A stretch of 64,000 bases of DNA from Zeaxanthinibacter enoshimensis (GTDB taxonomy: Bacteria > Bacteroidota > Bacteroidia > Flavobacteriales > Flavobacteriaceae): assembly GCF_004362865.1 (NCBI RefSeq), contig NZ_SNYI01000002.1, positions 248,001 to 312,000 of the forward strand. Direction: 5' to 3'. Made by a program: the position numbers and the translations under genes. The first letter of the stretch is position 1. Each line of letters starts with the position of its first letter. The notes beneath the pieces are model-generated. The model had not been told where the DNA came from and did not search any database. It worked only from the letters and a program-made list of their open reading frames with translations. This document shows positions 47,996 through 58,638 of the stretch, in pieces.

Positions 47996-50900
47996 ATGAT
48001 TTTGAAGATTAAGAGTATAAGTAAAGATATGACCATGGGTAAGAAGATATTATTTTTATTGCTTCTGATATCCGGGACGGCATTTTCGCAGACTACGGTC
48101 AGCTTGCAGGATCAATGCAACTGTGAAGTCTTAAGCGGAACGGCTGTAACCTCCCCCGGGGCTGCCACCCCAACAGGTGCTGACGTAGGCGACATCTATG
48201 TTAACACGGACACCGGTATCATTTATTTCTGGGACGGGAACTCCTGGGAACTGACATCCTCCGATGATCAGCAATTACAGAGTTTCAGTTTTAACCCTGC
48301 TTCCAGGATACTGTCTTTACAGATAGAGAATGGGAATACGGTTTCAGTAGATCTTTCTTTCCTCAATAACACGGGTACGGATGACCAGGTGGCATCAGAA
48401 GTACTTTACAATAATACAGTTTCCGGTCTGCTGGCAGGCAATGTACAGGAAGCGCTTGACGAAATTAACGCGGCAACCTCTAATGTTGCCCTGGTTGATA
48501 ACAGTGACGGGACTTATACTTTTACCGATGCCGATGGCACGGTTACCGTTATTTCAGATACTTCTATCTCTACCCTTACCGACAATGGTGATGGTACCTA
48601 TACGTATACGGACGAATCTAATACTGTACAGACCATTGACACCAATGCGTCCAGTAATCCATATGATAATACAGTTTCCGGGCTCTTTGCAACCAATGTC
48701 CAGGCCGCGATCGATGAGATCAACGCTGCTGCGGGTACTGTTGCCCTGGTGGATAATGGGGATGGGACTTACGATTTTACGGATGCCGCTGGCAACGTGA
48801 CTACCATTACGGATACCTCGATCTCTACCCTTATGGATAACGGGGACGGAAGTTTTACCTACACCGCAGAAGATGGTACGGTAACTATCTTCACGGAAAG
48901 CCTGACCACTTTGGTGGATAATAACGATGGTACGTTTACCTACACCAACGAGGACGGGACCCCGCAACTGGTGAGGAAAGCGGATATGATCGATAATTTT
49001 GACGGCACTTACACCTTTACCAATTTTGGTGGAACTACGCTGAATATTAATACGAATGCTATCAGCAACCCGTACGATAATACCGCTTCCGGGCTATTCG
49101 CAACGAATGTTCAGGCGGCCATCGATGAGGTGAACGCTGCTGCAGGCACGGTTGCCCTGGTTGATAATGGTGATGGTACTTATGACTTTACAGATGCTTC
49201 AGGGAATGTGACTACGATCACGGATACTTCTATTTCTACCCTGGCAGATAATGGAAACGGAACTTACACGTATACTGATGAGGCCGGAAACACCCAGCTG
49301 ATCGATACCAACGCCTCCAGCAACCCTTATGACAATTCAATTTCCGGGTTACTGGCTGCAAACGTCCAGGATGCTATTGACGAGGTAAACGCCGCTGCAG
49401 GAACCGTTGCCCTGGTGGATAATGGTGACGGTACTTATGATTTCACGGATGCTGCAGGAAATGTGACTACGATCACGGATACCTCTATTTCTACCCTGGT
49501 AGATAATGGAAACGGTACTTACACGTATACTGATGAAGCCGGGAATACCCAGCTGATCGATACCAACGCTTCGAGCAATCCTTATAACAACGCGATCTCC
49601 GGACTTGCTGCCACCAATGTACAGGCGGCTATCGACGAGGTAAACGCCGCCGCAGGAACCGTTGCCCTGGTGGATAATGGTGATGGCACTTACGATTTTA
49701 CAGATGCGGGTGGAAATGTGACCACCATATCTGATACTTCTATTTCTACCCTCGTGAATAACGGGGATGGAACTTATACATATACCGATGAGACCGGGGC
49801 CACCCAGTCTATCGATACGAATGCTTCGAGCAACCCATATAACAACGCGATCTCCGGACTTACTGCTACCAATGTTCAGGCGGCTATCGACGAGGTGAAC
49901 GCTGCTGCAGGAACTGTAGCCCTGGTGGATAATGGAGATGGGACATATGACTTCACAGATGCTTCGGGCAATGTGACTACCATTACCGATACCTCTATCT
50001 CTACCCTTGTGGATAACGGGGACGGAAGTTTTACGTATACGGCAGAAGATGGTACGGTAACCATCTTTACGGAAAGCCTTACCACTTTGGTGGATAATAA
50101 CGACGGTACATTTACCTACACCAATGAGGACGGAACCCCGCAACTGGTGAGGAAAGCGGACATGATCGATAATTTTGACGGTACTTACACCTTTACCAAT
50201 TTTGGTGGTACGACGCTGAACATCAATACCAATGCCATCAGCAACCCATACGATAATACAGCTTCTGGGTTGCTGGCAACCAACGTACAGGCGGCCATCG
50301 ACGAGGTGAATGCTGCAGCCGGAACCGTATCCCTGGTGGATAACGGCGATGGTACATACGATTTTACCGATGCCGGTGGGAACGTGACTACGATATCAGA
50401 TACTTCTGTCTCCACCCTCGTTAACAATGGGGATGGTACGTATACTTATACCGATGAGACCGGGGCTACCCAGTCTATCGATACCAACGCTTCGAGCAAC
50501 CCTTATAACAATGCGATCTCCGGTTTGGCTGCCACCAATGTTCAGGCGGCTATCGACGAGGTAAACGCCGCCGCAGGAACCGTTGCCCTGGTGGATAATG
50601 GTGATGGCACTTACGATTTTACAGATGCGGGTGGAAATGTGACCACCATATCTGATACTTCTATTTCTACCCTCGTGAATAACGGGGATGGAACTTATAC
50701 GTATACTGATGAGACCGGGGCTACCCAGTCTATCGATACCAACGCTTCGAGCAACCCTTATAACAACGCGATCTCCGGTTTGGCTGCCACCAATGTTCAG
50801 GCGGCTATCGACGAGGTAAACGCCGCCGCAGGAACCGTTGCCCTGGTGGATAATGGTGATGGCACTTACGATTTTACCGATGCGGGTGGAAATGTGACCA

Positions 50901-53900
50901 CCATATCTGATACTTCTATTTCTACCCTCGTGAATAACGGGGATGGAACTTATACGTATACTGATGAGACCGGGGCCACCCAGTCTATCGATACTAACGC
51001 TTCGAGCAACCCATATAACAACGCGATTTCCGGACTTACTGCTACCAATGTTCAGGCGGCTATCGACGAGGTGAACGCTGCTGCAGGAACTGTAGCCCTG
51101 GTGGATAACGGGGATGGAACTTATGATTTCACGGATGCTTCGGGCAATGTGACTACCATTACGGATACCTCGATCTCTACCCTTATGGATAACGGGGACG
51201 GAAGTTTTACCTATACCGCAGAAGATGGTACGGTAACTATCTTCACGGAAAGCCTGACCACTTTGGTGGATAATAACGATGGTACGTTTACCTACACCAA
51301 CGAGGACGGAACCTCGCAACTGGTGAGGAAAGCGGATATGATCGATAATTTTGACGGCACTTACACCTTTACCAATTTTGGTGGAACTACGCTGAATATT
51401 AATACGAATGCTATCAGCAACCCGTACGATAATACCGCTTCCGGGCTATTCGCAACGAATGTTCAGGCGGCCATCGATGAGGTGAATGCTGCTGCAGGTA
51501 CAGTTGCCCTGGTAGATAACGGGGACGGTACTTATGATTTCACGGATGCTGCAGGTAACGTAACTACCATTTCAGATACCTCTGTCTCTACTTTGGTAAA
51601 CAACGGGGACGGAACTTATACGTATACCGACGAGACCGGGGCCACCCAGTCTATCGATACCAACGCTTCGAGCAATCCTTATAACAACGCGATCTCCGGA
51701 CTTGCTGCCACCAATGTACAGGCGGCTATCGACGAGGTAAACGCCGCCGCAGGAACCGTTGCCCTGGTGGATAATGGTGATGGCACTTACGATTTTACAG
51801 ATGCGGGTGGAAATGTGACCACCATATCTGATACTTCTATTTCTACCCTCGTGAATAACGGGGATGGAACTTATACATATACCGATGAGACCGGGGCCAC
51901 CCAGTCTATCGATACGAATGCTTCGAGCAACCCATATAACAACGCGATCTCCGGACTTACTGCTACCAATGTTCAGGCGGCTATCGACGAGGTGAACGCT
52001 GCTGCGGGAACTGTTGCCCTGGTAGATAACGGGGACGGTACTTATGATTTCACGGATGCTGCAGGTAACGTAACTACCATTTCAGATACCTCTGTCTCTA
52101 CTTTGGTAAATAATGGGGACGGAACCTATACCTATACCGATGAGACCGGGGCCACCCAGTCTATCGACACCAACGCTTCGAGCAATCCGTATAATAACGC
52201 TATCTCCGGTTTGGCTGCCACCAATGTACAGGCGGCCATCGACGAGGTGAACGCTGCTGCAGGAACTGTTGCCCTGGTAGATAACGGGGACGGTACTTAT
52301 GATTTCACGGATGCTGCAGGTAACGTAACTACCATTTCAGATACCTCTGTCTCTACTTTGGTAAACAATGGGGACGGAACCTATACCTATACCGATGAGA
52401 CCGGAGCCACCCAGTCTATCGATACCAACGCTTCAAGCAATCCTTATAACAATGCAGTTTCCGGTCTGTTGGCGAACAACGTGCAGGCAGCTATTGATGA
52501 GGTGGTTGCCGCAAGTTCTGATGACCAGCTGCTTTCTACGGACGGTTCTGCCGGAAATATTTCCATCGAGGCCGGTAACAGCCTTAACATCAATGTGGAT
52601 GATGCGGATGCGGATCCTGCGAACGAATTCAACACCGGGATTGCTACCAACGCGGGCGCCCTGGAAGTTACCGATGGCGGGGGAACCTTATCGGCTAACC
52701 TGGTGAGTGCTGACGCTAATAACGATATCGTAGCCGGAACCGACGGAGCCCTTTACCTGAACGTCGCTTCGGTCTCTATGGCTGAAACAGTGACCAACCT
52801 CGTGGATAACGGGAATGGCACTATAACCTATACCAACGAGGATGGGACTCCCCAGACTGTGAACAAGTCAGATATCACCGATAACGGGGATGGAACCTAC
52901 CTTTTTACCAACAATGACGGGTCTGATGTGATCCTGGATACCAGGGCTAATGCCAACCCATATGACAATACTACCTCAGGACTGCTGGCTACCGATGTAC
53001 AGGCTGCTATAGACGAACTTAATGCTGCTGCCGGTACGGTAGCTCTCGTCGATAATGGTGATGGTACCTACGACTTTACGGATGCTGGCGGGAATGTTAC
53101 TACGATAACAGATACCTCTGTCTCCACTTTGGTGAATAACGGGAACGGTACCTATACCTATACCGATGAGACCGGGGCAACCCAGTTGATCGACACCAAT
53201 GCTTCGAGCAATCCTTATGACAACACGACTTCGGGTCTTGTTGCTACCGATGTACAGGCAGCGATAGACGAGGTAAATGCCGCTGCTGGTACTGTGGCCC
53301 TGGTAGATAACGGGGATGGCACCTATGATTTCACGGATGCTGCAGGCAACGTGACTACCATTACAGATACCTCTATCTCTACCCTTGCAGATAATGGGGA
53401 CGGAAGTTTTACCTATACGGCAGAAGACGGTACAGTTACTATTTTTACCGAGACTCTCACTACCCTGGTGGATAACGGGAACGGAACCTTTACCTACACC
53501 AACGAAGATGGGACGGCCCAGATGGTGCGCAAGGCAGATATGATCGACAATTTTGACGGTACCTATACCTTTACCAACTTTGGTGCAACCCTGCTCAATA
53601 TTGACACGAATGCCGGCAGCAACCCTTATGACAATACAACTTCTGGCTTATTGGCAGGAAACGTACAGGATGCAATAGACGAGATCGTATCGGCAAGCTC
53701 GGACGACCAGAACATCAGTGGATCAGGTCTCCTGGGAACCGATCTTACTATAGGAATAGAGAATGGGGCATCACAAGTGATCGACCTGTCTTCCCTGGTG
53801 GGAACAGATGATCAGAATTTGACAGGTGCCACATTAGATGCCAGTAACATCCTGCAGATCGATATTGAGAATGGCGGTTCTGCAATCGTAGACCTGTCCA

Positions 53901-56900
53901 GCCTGGATAACAGCGGAACTGATGACCAGAATATCAGTGGATCCGGCCTTCTTGGAACTGACCTTACGATTGGTATTGAGAACGGTACTTCAGAGACCAT
54001 CAGTTTAGCCGCTTTGGTGGATGATGCGGATGCAGATCCTACGAACGAATTTAACACAGCTGTGGGCACAAATGCCGGATCCCTCGAGATCACCGATGGT
54101 GGGGGTGTTGTCTCTGCGCCGCTGATCAGTGCAGATGCCAACAACGATATCGCGGCAGGAACCGATGGTGCCTTATACCTGAACGTAGCCTCCGTAGCCA
54201 TGGCCGAAACGGTGACCAACCTGGTAGATAATGCCAATGGTACCCTGACCTATACAAACGAAGACGGGGTGGCCCAAACAGTAAGCAAGTCGGATATCAC
54301 CGATAACGGGGATGGCACTTATACCTTTACCAATAACGATGGTTCTGATGTGGTGATCAACACCATTGATGCTGATTCAGATGCGTCTAACGAACTTCAG
54401 ACCATCTCCAGGGCAGGAACCGATATTACGCTTTCTGACGGGGGCGGAACAGTCTCTGTCGCGGATAACGATAACGACCCTGCCAACGAGATCGAACTGC
54501 CTGCGGGCGGGGCAGGAGGACAGGTGCTTTCTACGGATGGCGCCGGGAATTACTCCTGGATAAATGATAACGGGGGTACGGATGACCAGGACATCATGGG
54601 ATCTAACCTTACCGGAACAGACCTGACCATTGGCATTGAAAATGGTGCTTCCCAGGTGATAGACCTTTCTTCATTGGTGGGGACCGATGACCAGACAGCT
54701 GCCGAAGTTACGTATGACAATACTGCTTCCGGATTGCTGGCCGGGAATACCCAGGATGCTATAGACGAAATTGTTTCGACCAGTTCTGACGACCAGAATA
54801 TCAGCGGCTCTAACCTCACAGGTACCGATCTTACCATCGGTATTGAGAACGGAACTTCACAAACTATCAGTTTAGCCGCTTTGGTAGACGATGCAGATGC
54901 TGACCCTACCAACGAGATCGAACTGCCGGCAGGTGGAGCGGCAGGACAAGTACTGTCTACGGACGGTGCGGGGAACTACTCCTGGATCAGCGATGATGCG
55001 GGGACTGATTCCCAGACCCTGAGCCTTGCCGGGAACAACCTGAGCATCAGCAACGGGAATACCATAGACATCAGCAGTATCGATACCGATACAGATGATC
55101 AGACGCTTTCCCTTGCAGGAAATACCCTCTCTATTGCCGATGGTAACAGCGTGGACCTGACCCCGTTCAATAACAGTGGAACCGATGACCAGAATATCAG
55201 TGGGTCCGGGCTTCTTGGAACTGATCTTACCATTGGTATTGAGAACGGAACTTCAGAGACCATCAGTTTAGCGTCTTTAGTGGATGATGCGGATGCTGAT
55301 CCTACGAACGAATTTAACACGGCTTCCGGGATGAACGCCGGTGCCCTCGAGATCACCGATGGTGGTGGAACGGAATCTGTAAGCCTGATCAGTACAGATG
55401 CGAACAATGATATAAGCGCTGGTACAGACGGAGCATTGTATTTAAACGTAGCTTCGGTAACCATCTCAGAGACCATCACCAACCTTGTCGATAATGCGAA
55501 CGGTACTTTTACCTATACCAATGAAAGTGGTGCTGCACAGACGATCAGCAAAGCGGATATCACCGATAACGGGGATGGCACTTATACCTTTACCAATAAC
55601 GATGGTTCTGATGTGGTGATCAACACCATTGATGCCGATTCGGATGCGTCTAACGAACTTCAGACCATCTCCAGGGCAGGTACAGATATCACCTTGTCTG
55701 ACGGTGGCGGAACAGTTTCTGTCGCGGATAACGATAACGACCCTACCAACGAGATCGAACTGCCTGCGGGTGGGGCTGGAGGACAGGTACTGTCTACGGA
55801 TGGTGCCGGGAATTACTCCTGGATCAATGATAACGGGGGTACGGATGACCAGACAGCCACCGAGGTTACTTATGACAATACTGCTTCCGGATTGCTGGCC
55901 GGGAATACCCAGGATGCTATAGACGAAATAGTTTCGACCAGCTCTGATGACCAGAACATCAGCGGCTCTAACCTCACAGGTACCGATCTTACCATCGGTA
56001 TTGAGAACGGAACTTCACAGACTATCAGTTTAGCTTCTTTGGTAGATGATGCAGATGCGGATCCAACTAACGAGATCGAACTGCCTGCAGGTGGTGCGGC
56101 CGGCCAAGTACTGTCTACGGACGGTGCGGGTAACTACTCCTGGATCAGCGATGATGCGGGAACTGATTCCCAGACCCTGAGCCTTGCCGGGAACAACCTG
56201 AGCATCAGCAACGGGAATACCATAGACATCAGCAGTATTGATACCGATACAGACGACCAGACGCTTTCCCTGGCAGGAAATACCCTTTCTATTGCCGATG
56301 GTAACAGCGTGGACCTGACACCGTTCAATGACAGTGGTACCGATGACCAGAACATCAGTGGGTCTGGATTAGCCGGAACGGTGCTGACCATCGGTATCGA
56401 GAACGGTAGCAATGAGACCGTAGACCTGGCCACCATCAATACCGATGACCAGGGAGTAGATACTTTTAGTTTTAACGGGGTAACTAACCAACTCACCCTG
56501 GAAGTGGAAGCTGACGGGCAACCTGCCCACGTGGTCGATCTCTCTGCCCTGGACAACAGCGGTACGGATGACCAGACCCTTTCTACCAGTGGTGCAGCCG
56601 GGAATATCTCTATCGAAGATGGAAATACCCTGAACCTGAACGTGGATGATGCGGATGCAGATGCTACCAACGAATTACAGACCATTACCCGTGCCGGGAC
56701 CGATCTTACCCTTTCTAACGGTGGCGGTACTGTCTCTGTCGCGGATAACGATAACGACCCGACCAACGAGATCGAACTGCCTGCGGGCGGAGCAGGAGGA
56801 CAGGTGCTGTCTACAGATGGTGCAGGGAATTACTCCTGGATCAATGATAATGGTGGAAGCGATGACCAGAACCTGACCGGTGCAACCCTTAATGCGAGTA

Positions 56901-58615
56901 ATATTTTGCAGATTGATATCGAGAATGGCGGTTCTACAACCGTAGACCTGTCCAGCCTGGATAATAGTGGTACAGACGATCAGAATATCAGCGGATCTAA
57001 TCTCACAGGTACCGATCTTACTATCGGTATTGAGAACGGAACTTCACAGACTATCAGTTTAGCTTCTTTGGTAGACGATGCGGATGCGGATCCAACTAAC
57101 GAGATCGAACTGCCTGTAGGTGGTGCGGCCGGACAAGTACTGTCTACGGACGGTGCGGGGAACTACTCCTGGATCAGCGATGATGCGGGGACCGATTCCC
57201 AGACCCTGAGCCTTGCCGGGAACAACCTGAGCATCAGCAACGGGAATACCATAGACATCAGCAGTATTGATACCGATACAGACGACCAGACGCTTTCCCT
57301 GGCAGGAAATACCCTTTCTATTGCCGATGGTAACAGCGTTGACCTGACACCGTTCAATAACAGTGGTACCGATGACCAGAACATCAGTGGGTCTGGATTA
57401 GCCGGAACGGTGCTGACCATCGGTATCGAGAACGGTAGCAATGAGACCGTAGACCTGGCCACCATCAATACCGATGAGCAGGGAGTAGATACCTTTAGTT
57501 TTAACGGGGTAACTAACCAACTCACCCTGGAAGTGGAAGCTGACGGGCAACCTGCCCACGTGGTAGATCTCTCTGCCCTGGACAATAGTGGTACGGATGA
57601 CCAGACCCTTTCTACCAGTGGTGCAGCCGGGAATATCTCTATCGAAGATGGAAATACCCTGAACCTGAACGTGGATGATGCGGATGCAGATGCTACCAAC
57701 GAATTACAGACCATAACCCGTGCCGGAACCGATATTACCCTTTCTAACGGTGGTGGAACTGTTTCTGTCGCGGATAACGATAACGACCCTACCAACGAGA
57801 TCGAACTGCCTGCGGGCGGAGCGGGAGGCCAGGTACTGTCTACGGATGGGGCCGGGAATTACTCCTGGATCAATGACAATGGTGGAACTGATTCCCAGAC
57901 CCTGAGCCTTGCCGGGAACAACCTGAGTATAAGCAACGGGAATACCATAGACATCAGCAGTATTGATACTGATACGGACGACCAGACACTTTCCCTGGCA
58001 GGAAATACCCTCTCTATTGCCGATGGTAACAGCGTGGACCTGACACCTTTCAACAACAGCGGGACAGATGACCAGAACCTGACAGGGGCGTCTTTGAACG
58101 CGAGTAATATATTGCAGATCGATATTGAGAACGGGACTTCTACGACTGTCGATTTATCAAGTCTTGATAACAGTGGTACGGATGACCAGTTTGATGACGA
58201 GGTGCAGCTGAGGACGGCTGTTGATATGGATGAAGGAGGAGTAGCTTCCCCTACGCTGGAAACAAATGTAGCCGAAGCCATCCAGGCCATTGCGCCTATC
58301 ACCTCTAAAGCAGCAAGGATCTTTTACCCGCCGTCAATAGCGGTAGATGCCTCCACCAATGGTAGTTTCACCGTAGACCTGTACGCCCAGTATACAGCAC
58401 AGTTTGGGACACCCACGGTCGCTAGTAGTGGGGCTCCTGCGGCGGTACCGACCTATGCGGCAACAGAATTGTACTATTATGTTACTTATGCTGATCCTGC
58501 CGTCTTTGACACCGCTACAATGAGCATTGATGCTAATGGAGTTTTATCCTATGACATCATTGGGCAGCCATCGGATTACAATTCACTGATCAACGTCGTA
58601 TTCGTCGTGAAATAA
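47996..58615 (+). CDS. Giant secreted repeat protein resembling a tail-fibre-like adhesin
   Basis: 3539 residues with a signal peptide (MGKKILFLLLLISGTAFSQ; starts at 47996, 48029 or 48035 are all possible). An N-terminal cap with a Cys pair (QDQCNCEV) and GDIYVNTDTGIIYFWDGNSW is followed by an array of 85-residue repeats (NVQAAIDEVNAAAGTVALVD, DNGDGTYDFTDA, STLVNNGDGTYTYT), then a second array (DDQNISGSGLLGTDLTIGIE, DADADPTNEIELPAGG, GGQVLSTDGAGNYSWI) and a non-repeated C-terminus of about 125 residues (FYPPSIAVDASTNG ... INVVFVVK). VQAAIDE and GQVLSTDGAGNYSW motifs are typical of phage tail fibres and flavobacterial fibre proteins. Few Lys, Arg or Cys. No CTD. The CHU_C/PorP pair follows in the same direction. 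Confidence 0.85.
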   Translation: MILKIKSISKDMTMGKKILFLLLLISGTAFSQTTVSLQDQCNCEVLSGTAVTSPGAATPTGADVGDIYVNTDTGIIYFWDGNSWELTSSDDQQLQSFSFNPASRILSLQIENGNTVSVDLSFLNNTGTDDQVASEVLYNNTVSGLLAGNVQEALDEINAATSNVALVDNSDGTYTFTDADGTVTVISDTSISTLTDNGDGTYTYTDESNTVQTIDTNASSNPYDNTVSGLFATNVQAAIDEINAAAGTVALVDNGDGTYDFTDAAGNVTTITDTSISTLMDNGDGSFTYTAEDGTVTIFTESLTTLVDNNDGTFTYTNEDGTPQLVRKADMIDNFDGTYTFTNFGGTTLNINTNAISNPYDNTASGLFATNVQAAIDEVNAAAGTVALVDNGDGTYDFTDASGNVTTITDTSISTLADNGNGTYTYTDEAGNTQLIDTNASSNPYDNSISGLLAANVQDAIDEVNAAAGTVALVDNGDGTYDFTDAAGNVTTITDTSISTLVDNGNGTYTYTDEAGNTQLIDTNASSNPYNNAISGLAATNVQAAIDEVNAAAGTVALVDNGDGTYDFTDAGGNVTTISDTSISTLVNNGDGTYTYTDETGATQSIDTNASSNPYNNAISGLTATNVQAAIDEVNAAAGTVALVDNGDGTYDFTDASGNVTTITDTSISTLVDNGDGSFTYTAEDGTVTIFTESLTTLVDNNDGTFTYTNEDGTPQLVRKADMIDNFDGTYTFTNFGGTTLNINTNAISNPYDNTASGLLATNVQAAIDEVNAAAGTVSLVDNGDGTYDFTDAGGNVTTISDTSVSTLVNNGDGTYTYTDETGATQSIDTNASSNPYNNAISGLAATNVQAAIDEVNAAAGTVALVDNGDGTYDFTDAGGNVTTISDTSISTLVNNGDGTYTYTDETGATQSIDTNASSNPYNNAISGLAATNVQAAIDEVNAAAGTVALVDNGDGTYDFTDAGGNVTTISDTSISTLVNNGDGTYTYTDETGATQSIDTNASSNPYNNAISGLTATNVQAAIDEVNAAAGTVALVDNGDGTYDFTDASGNVTTITDTSISTLMDNGDGSFTYTAEDGTVTIFTESLTTLVDNNDGTFTYTNEDGTSQLVRKADMIDNFDGTYTFTNFGGTTLNINTNAISNPYDNTASGLFATNVQAAIDEVNAAAGTVALVDNGDGTYDFTDAAGNVTTISDTSVSTLVNNGDGTYTYTDETGATQSIDTNASSNPYNNAISGLAATNVQAAIDEVNAAAGTVALVDNGDGTYDFTDAGGNVTTISDTSISTLVNNGDGTYTYTDETGATQSIDTNASSNPYNNAISGLTATNVQAAIDEVNAAAGTVALVDNGDGTYDFTDAAGNVTTISDTSVSTLVNNGDGTYTYTDETGATQSIDTNASSNPYNNAISGLAATNVQAAIDEVNAAAGTVALVDNGDGTYDFTDAAGNVTTISDTSVSTLVNNGDGTYTYTDETGATQSIDTNASSNPYNNAVSGLLANNVQAAIDEVVAASSDDQLLSTDGSAGNISIEAGNSLNINVDDADADPANEFNTGIATNAGALEVTDGGGTLSANLVSADANNDIVAGTDGALYLNVASVSMAETVTNLVDNGNGTITYTNEDGTPQTVNKSDITDNGDGTYLFTNNDGSDVILDTRANANPYDNTTSGLLATDVQAAIDELNAAAGTVALVDNGDGTYDFTDAGGNVTTITDTSVSTLVNNGNGTYTYTDETGATQLIDTNASSNPYDNTTSGLVATDVQAAIDEVNAAAGTVALVDNGDGTYDFTDAAGNVTTITDTSISTLADNGDGSFTYTAEDGTVTIFTETLTTLVDNGNGTFTYTNEDGTAQMVRKADMIDNFDGTYTFTNFGATLLNIDTNAGSNPYDNTTSGLLAGNVQDAIDEIVSASSDDQNISGSGLLGTDLTIGIENGASQVIDLSSLVGTDDQNLTGATLDASNILQIDIENGGSAIVDLSSLDNSGTDDQNISGSGLLGTDLTIGIENGTSETISLAALVDDADADPTNEFNTAVGTNAGSLEITDGGGVVSAPLISADANNDIAAGTDGALYLNVASVAMAETVTNLVDNANGTLTYTNEDGVAQTVSKSDITDNGDGTYTFTNNDGSDVVINTIDADSDASNELQTISRAGTDITLSDGGGTVSVADNDNDPANEIELPAGGAGGQVLSTDGAGNYSWINDNGGTDDQDIMGSNLTGTDLTIGIENGASQVIDLSSLVGTDDQTAAEVTYDNTASGLLAGNTQDAIDEIVSTSSDDQNISGSNLTGTDLTIGIENGTSQTISLAALVDDADADPTNEIELPAGGAAGQVLSTDGAGNYSWISDDAGTDSQTLSLAGNNLSISNGNTIDISSIDTDTDDQTLSLAGNTLSIADGNSVDLTPFNNSGTDDQNISGSGLLGTDLTIGIENGTSETISLASLVDDADADPTNEFNTASGMNAGALEITDGGGTESVSLISTDANNDISAGTDGALYLNVASVTISETITNLVDNANGTFTYTNESGAAQTISKADITDNGDGTYTFTNNDGSDVVINTIDADSDASNELQTISRAGTDITLSDGGGTVSVADNDNDPTNEIELPAGGAGGQVLSTDGAGNYSWINDNGGTDDQTATEVTYDNTASGLLAGNTQDAIDEIVSTSSDDQNISGSNLTGTDLTIGIENGTSQTISLASLVDDADADPTNEIELPAGGAAGQVLSTDGAGNYSWISDDAGTDSQTLSLAGNNLSISNGNTIDISSIDTDTDDQTLSLAGNTLSIADGNSVDLTPFNDSGTDDQNISGSGLAGTVLTIGIENGSNETVDLATINTDDQGVDTFSFNGVTNQLTLEVEADGQPAHVVDLSALDNSGTDDQTLSTSGAAGNISIEDGNTLNLNVDDADADATNELQTITRAGTDLTLSNGGGTVSVADNDNDPTNEIELPAGGAGGQVLSTDGAGNYSWINDNGGSDDQNLTGATLNASNILQIDIENGGSTTVDLSSLDNSGTDDQNISGSNLTGTDLTIGIENGTSQTISLASLVDDADADPTNEIELPVGGAAGQVLSTDGAGNYSWISDDAGTDSQTLSLAGNNLSISNGNTIDISSIDTDTDDQTLSLAGNTLSIADGNSVDLTPFNNSGTDDQNISGSGLAGTVLTIGIENGSNETVDLATINTDEQGVDTFSFNGVTNQLTLEVEADGQPAHVVDLSALDNSGTDDQTLSTSGAAGNISIEDGNTLNLNVDDADADATNELQTITRAGTDITLSNGGGTVSVADNDNDPTNEIELPAGGAGGQVLSTDGAGNYSWINDNGGTDSQTLSLAGNNLSISNGNTIDISSIDTDTDDQTLSLAGNTLSIADGNSVDLTPFNNSGTDDQNLTGASLNASNILQIDIENGTSTTVDLSSLDNSGTDDQFDDEVQLRTAVDMDEGGVASPTLETNVAEAIQAIAPITSKAARIFYPPSIAVDASTNGSFTVDLYAQYTAQFGTPTVASSGAPAAVPTYAATELYYYVTYADPAVFDTATMSIDANGVLSYDIIGQPSDYNSLINVVFVVK
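48652..53690 (+). repeat. 85-residue (255-bp) repeat array in the giant gene
   Basis: Units start at SNPYNN/SNPYDN and contain NVQAAIDE. Spacing is exactly 255 bp where unit start was measured (50495 and 50750). About 17-18 VQAAIDE-type copies occur here, with longer variants that insert a block starting DNGDGSFTYTAEDGTVTIF. Several units are nearly identical in DNA. Confidence 0.93.
53690..58190 (+). repeat. Second repeat family with a 1029-bp segmental duplication
   Basis: Repeats of GTDLTIGIENG, DADADPTNE, GGQVLSTDGAGNYSWI and SLAGNTLSIADGNSVDLTPF. The segment 56134-56766 reappears with few changes at 57163-57795, offset 1029 bp, within coding sequence. Confidence 0.9.
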
Positions 58616-58638
58616 TACCTAAAACAATAAAAAGGGGT

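Noticed and set aside
48652-58190. CRISPR-like regular repeats
   Set aside because: The repeats are in one long open frame with a 255-bp period and no short-repeat/spacer pattern; they encode protein modules.
48554-58302. Long antisense frames inside the giant repeat gene
   Set aside because: They recur with the repeat units and have no start context or domain; they are shadows of the sense repeats.
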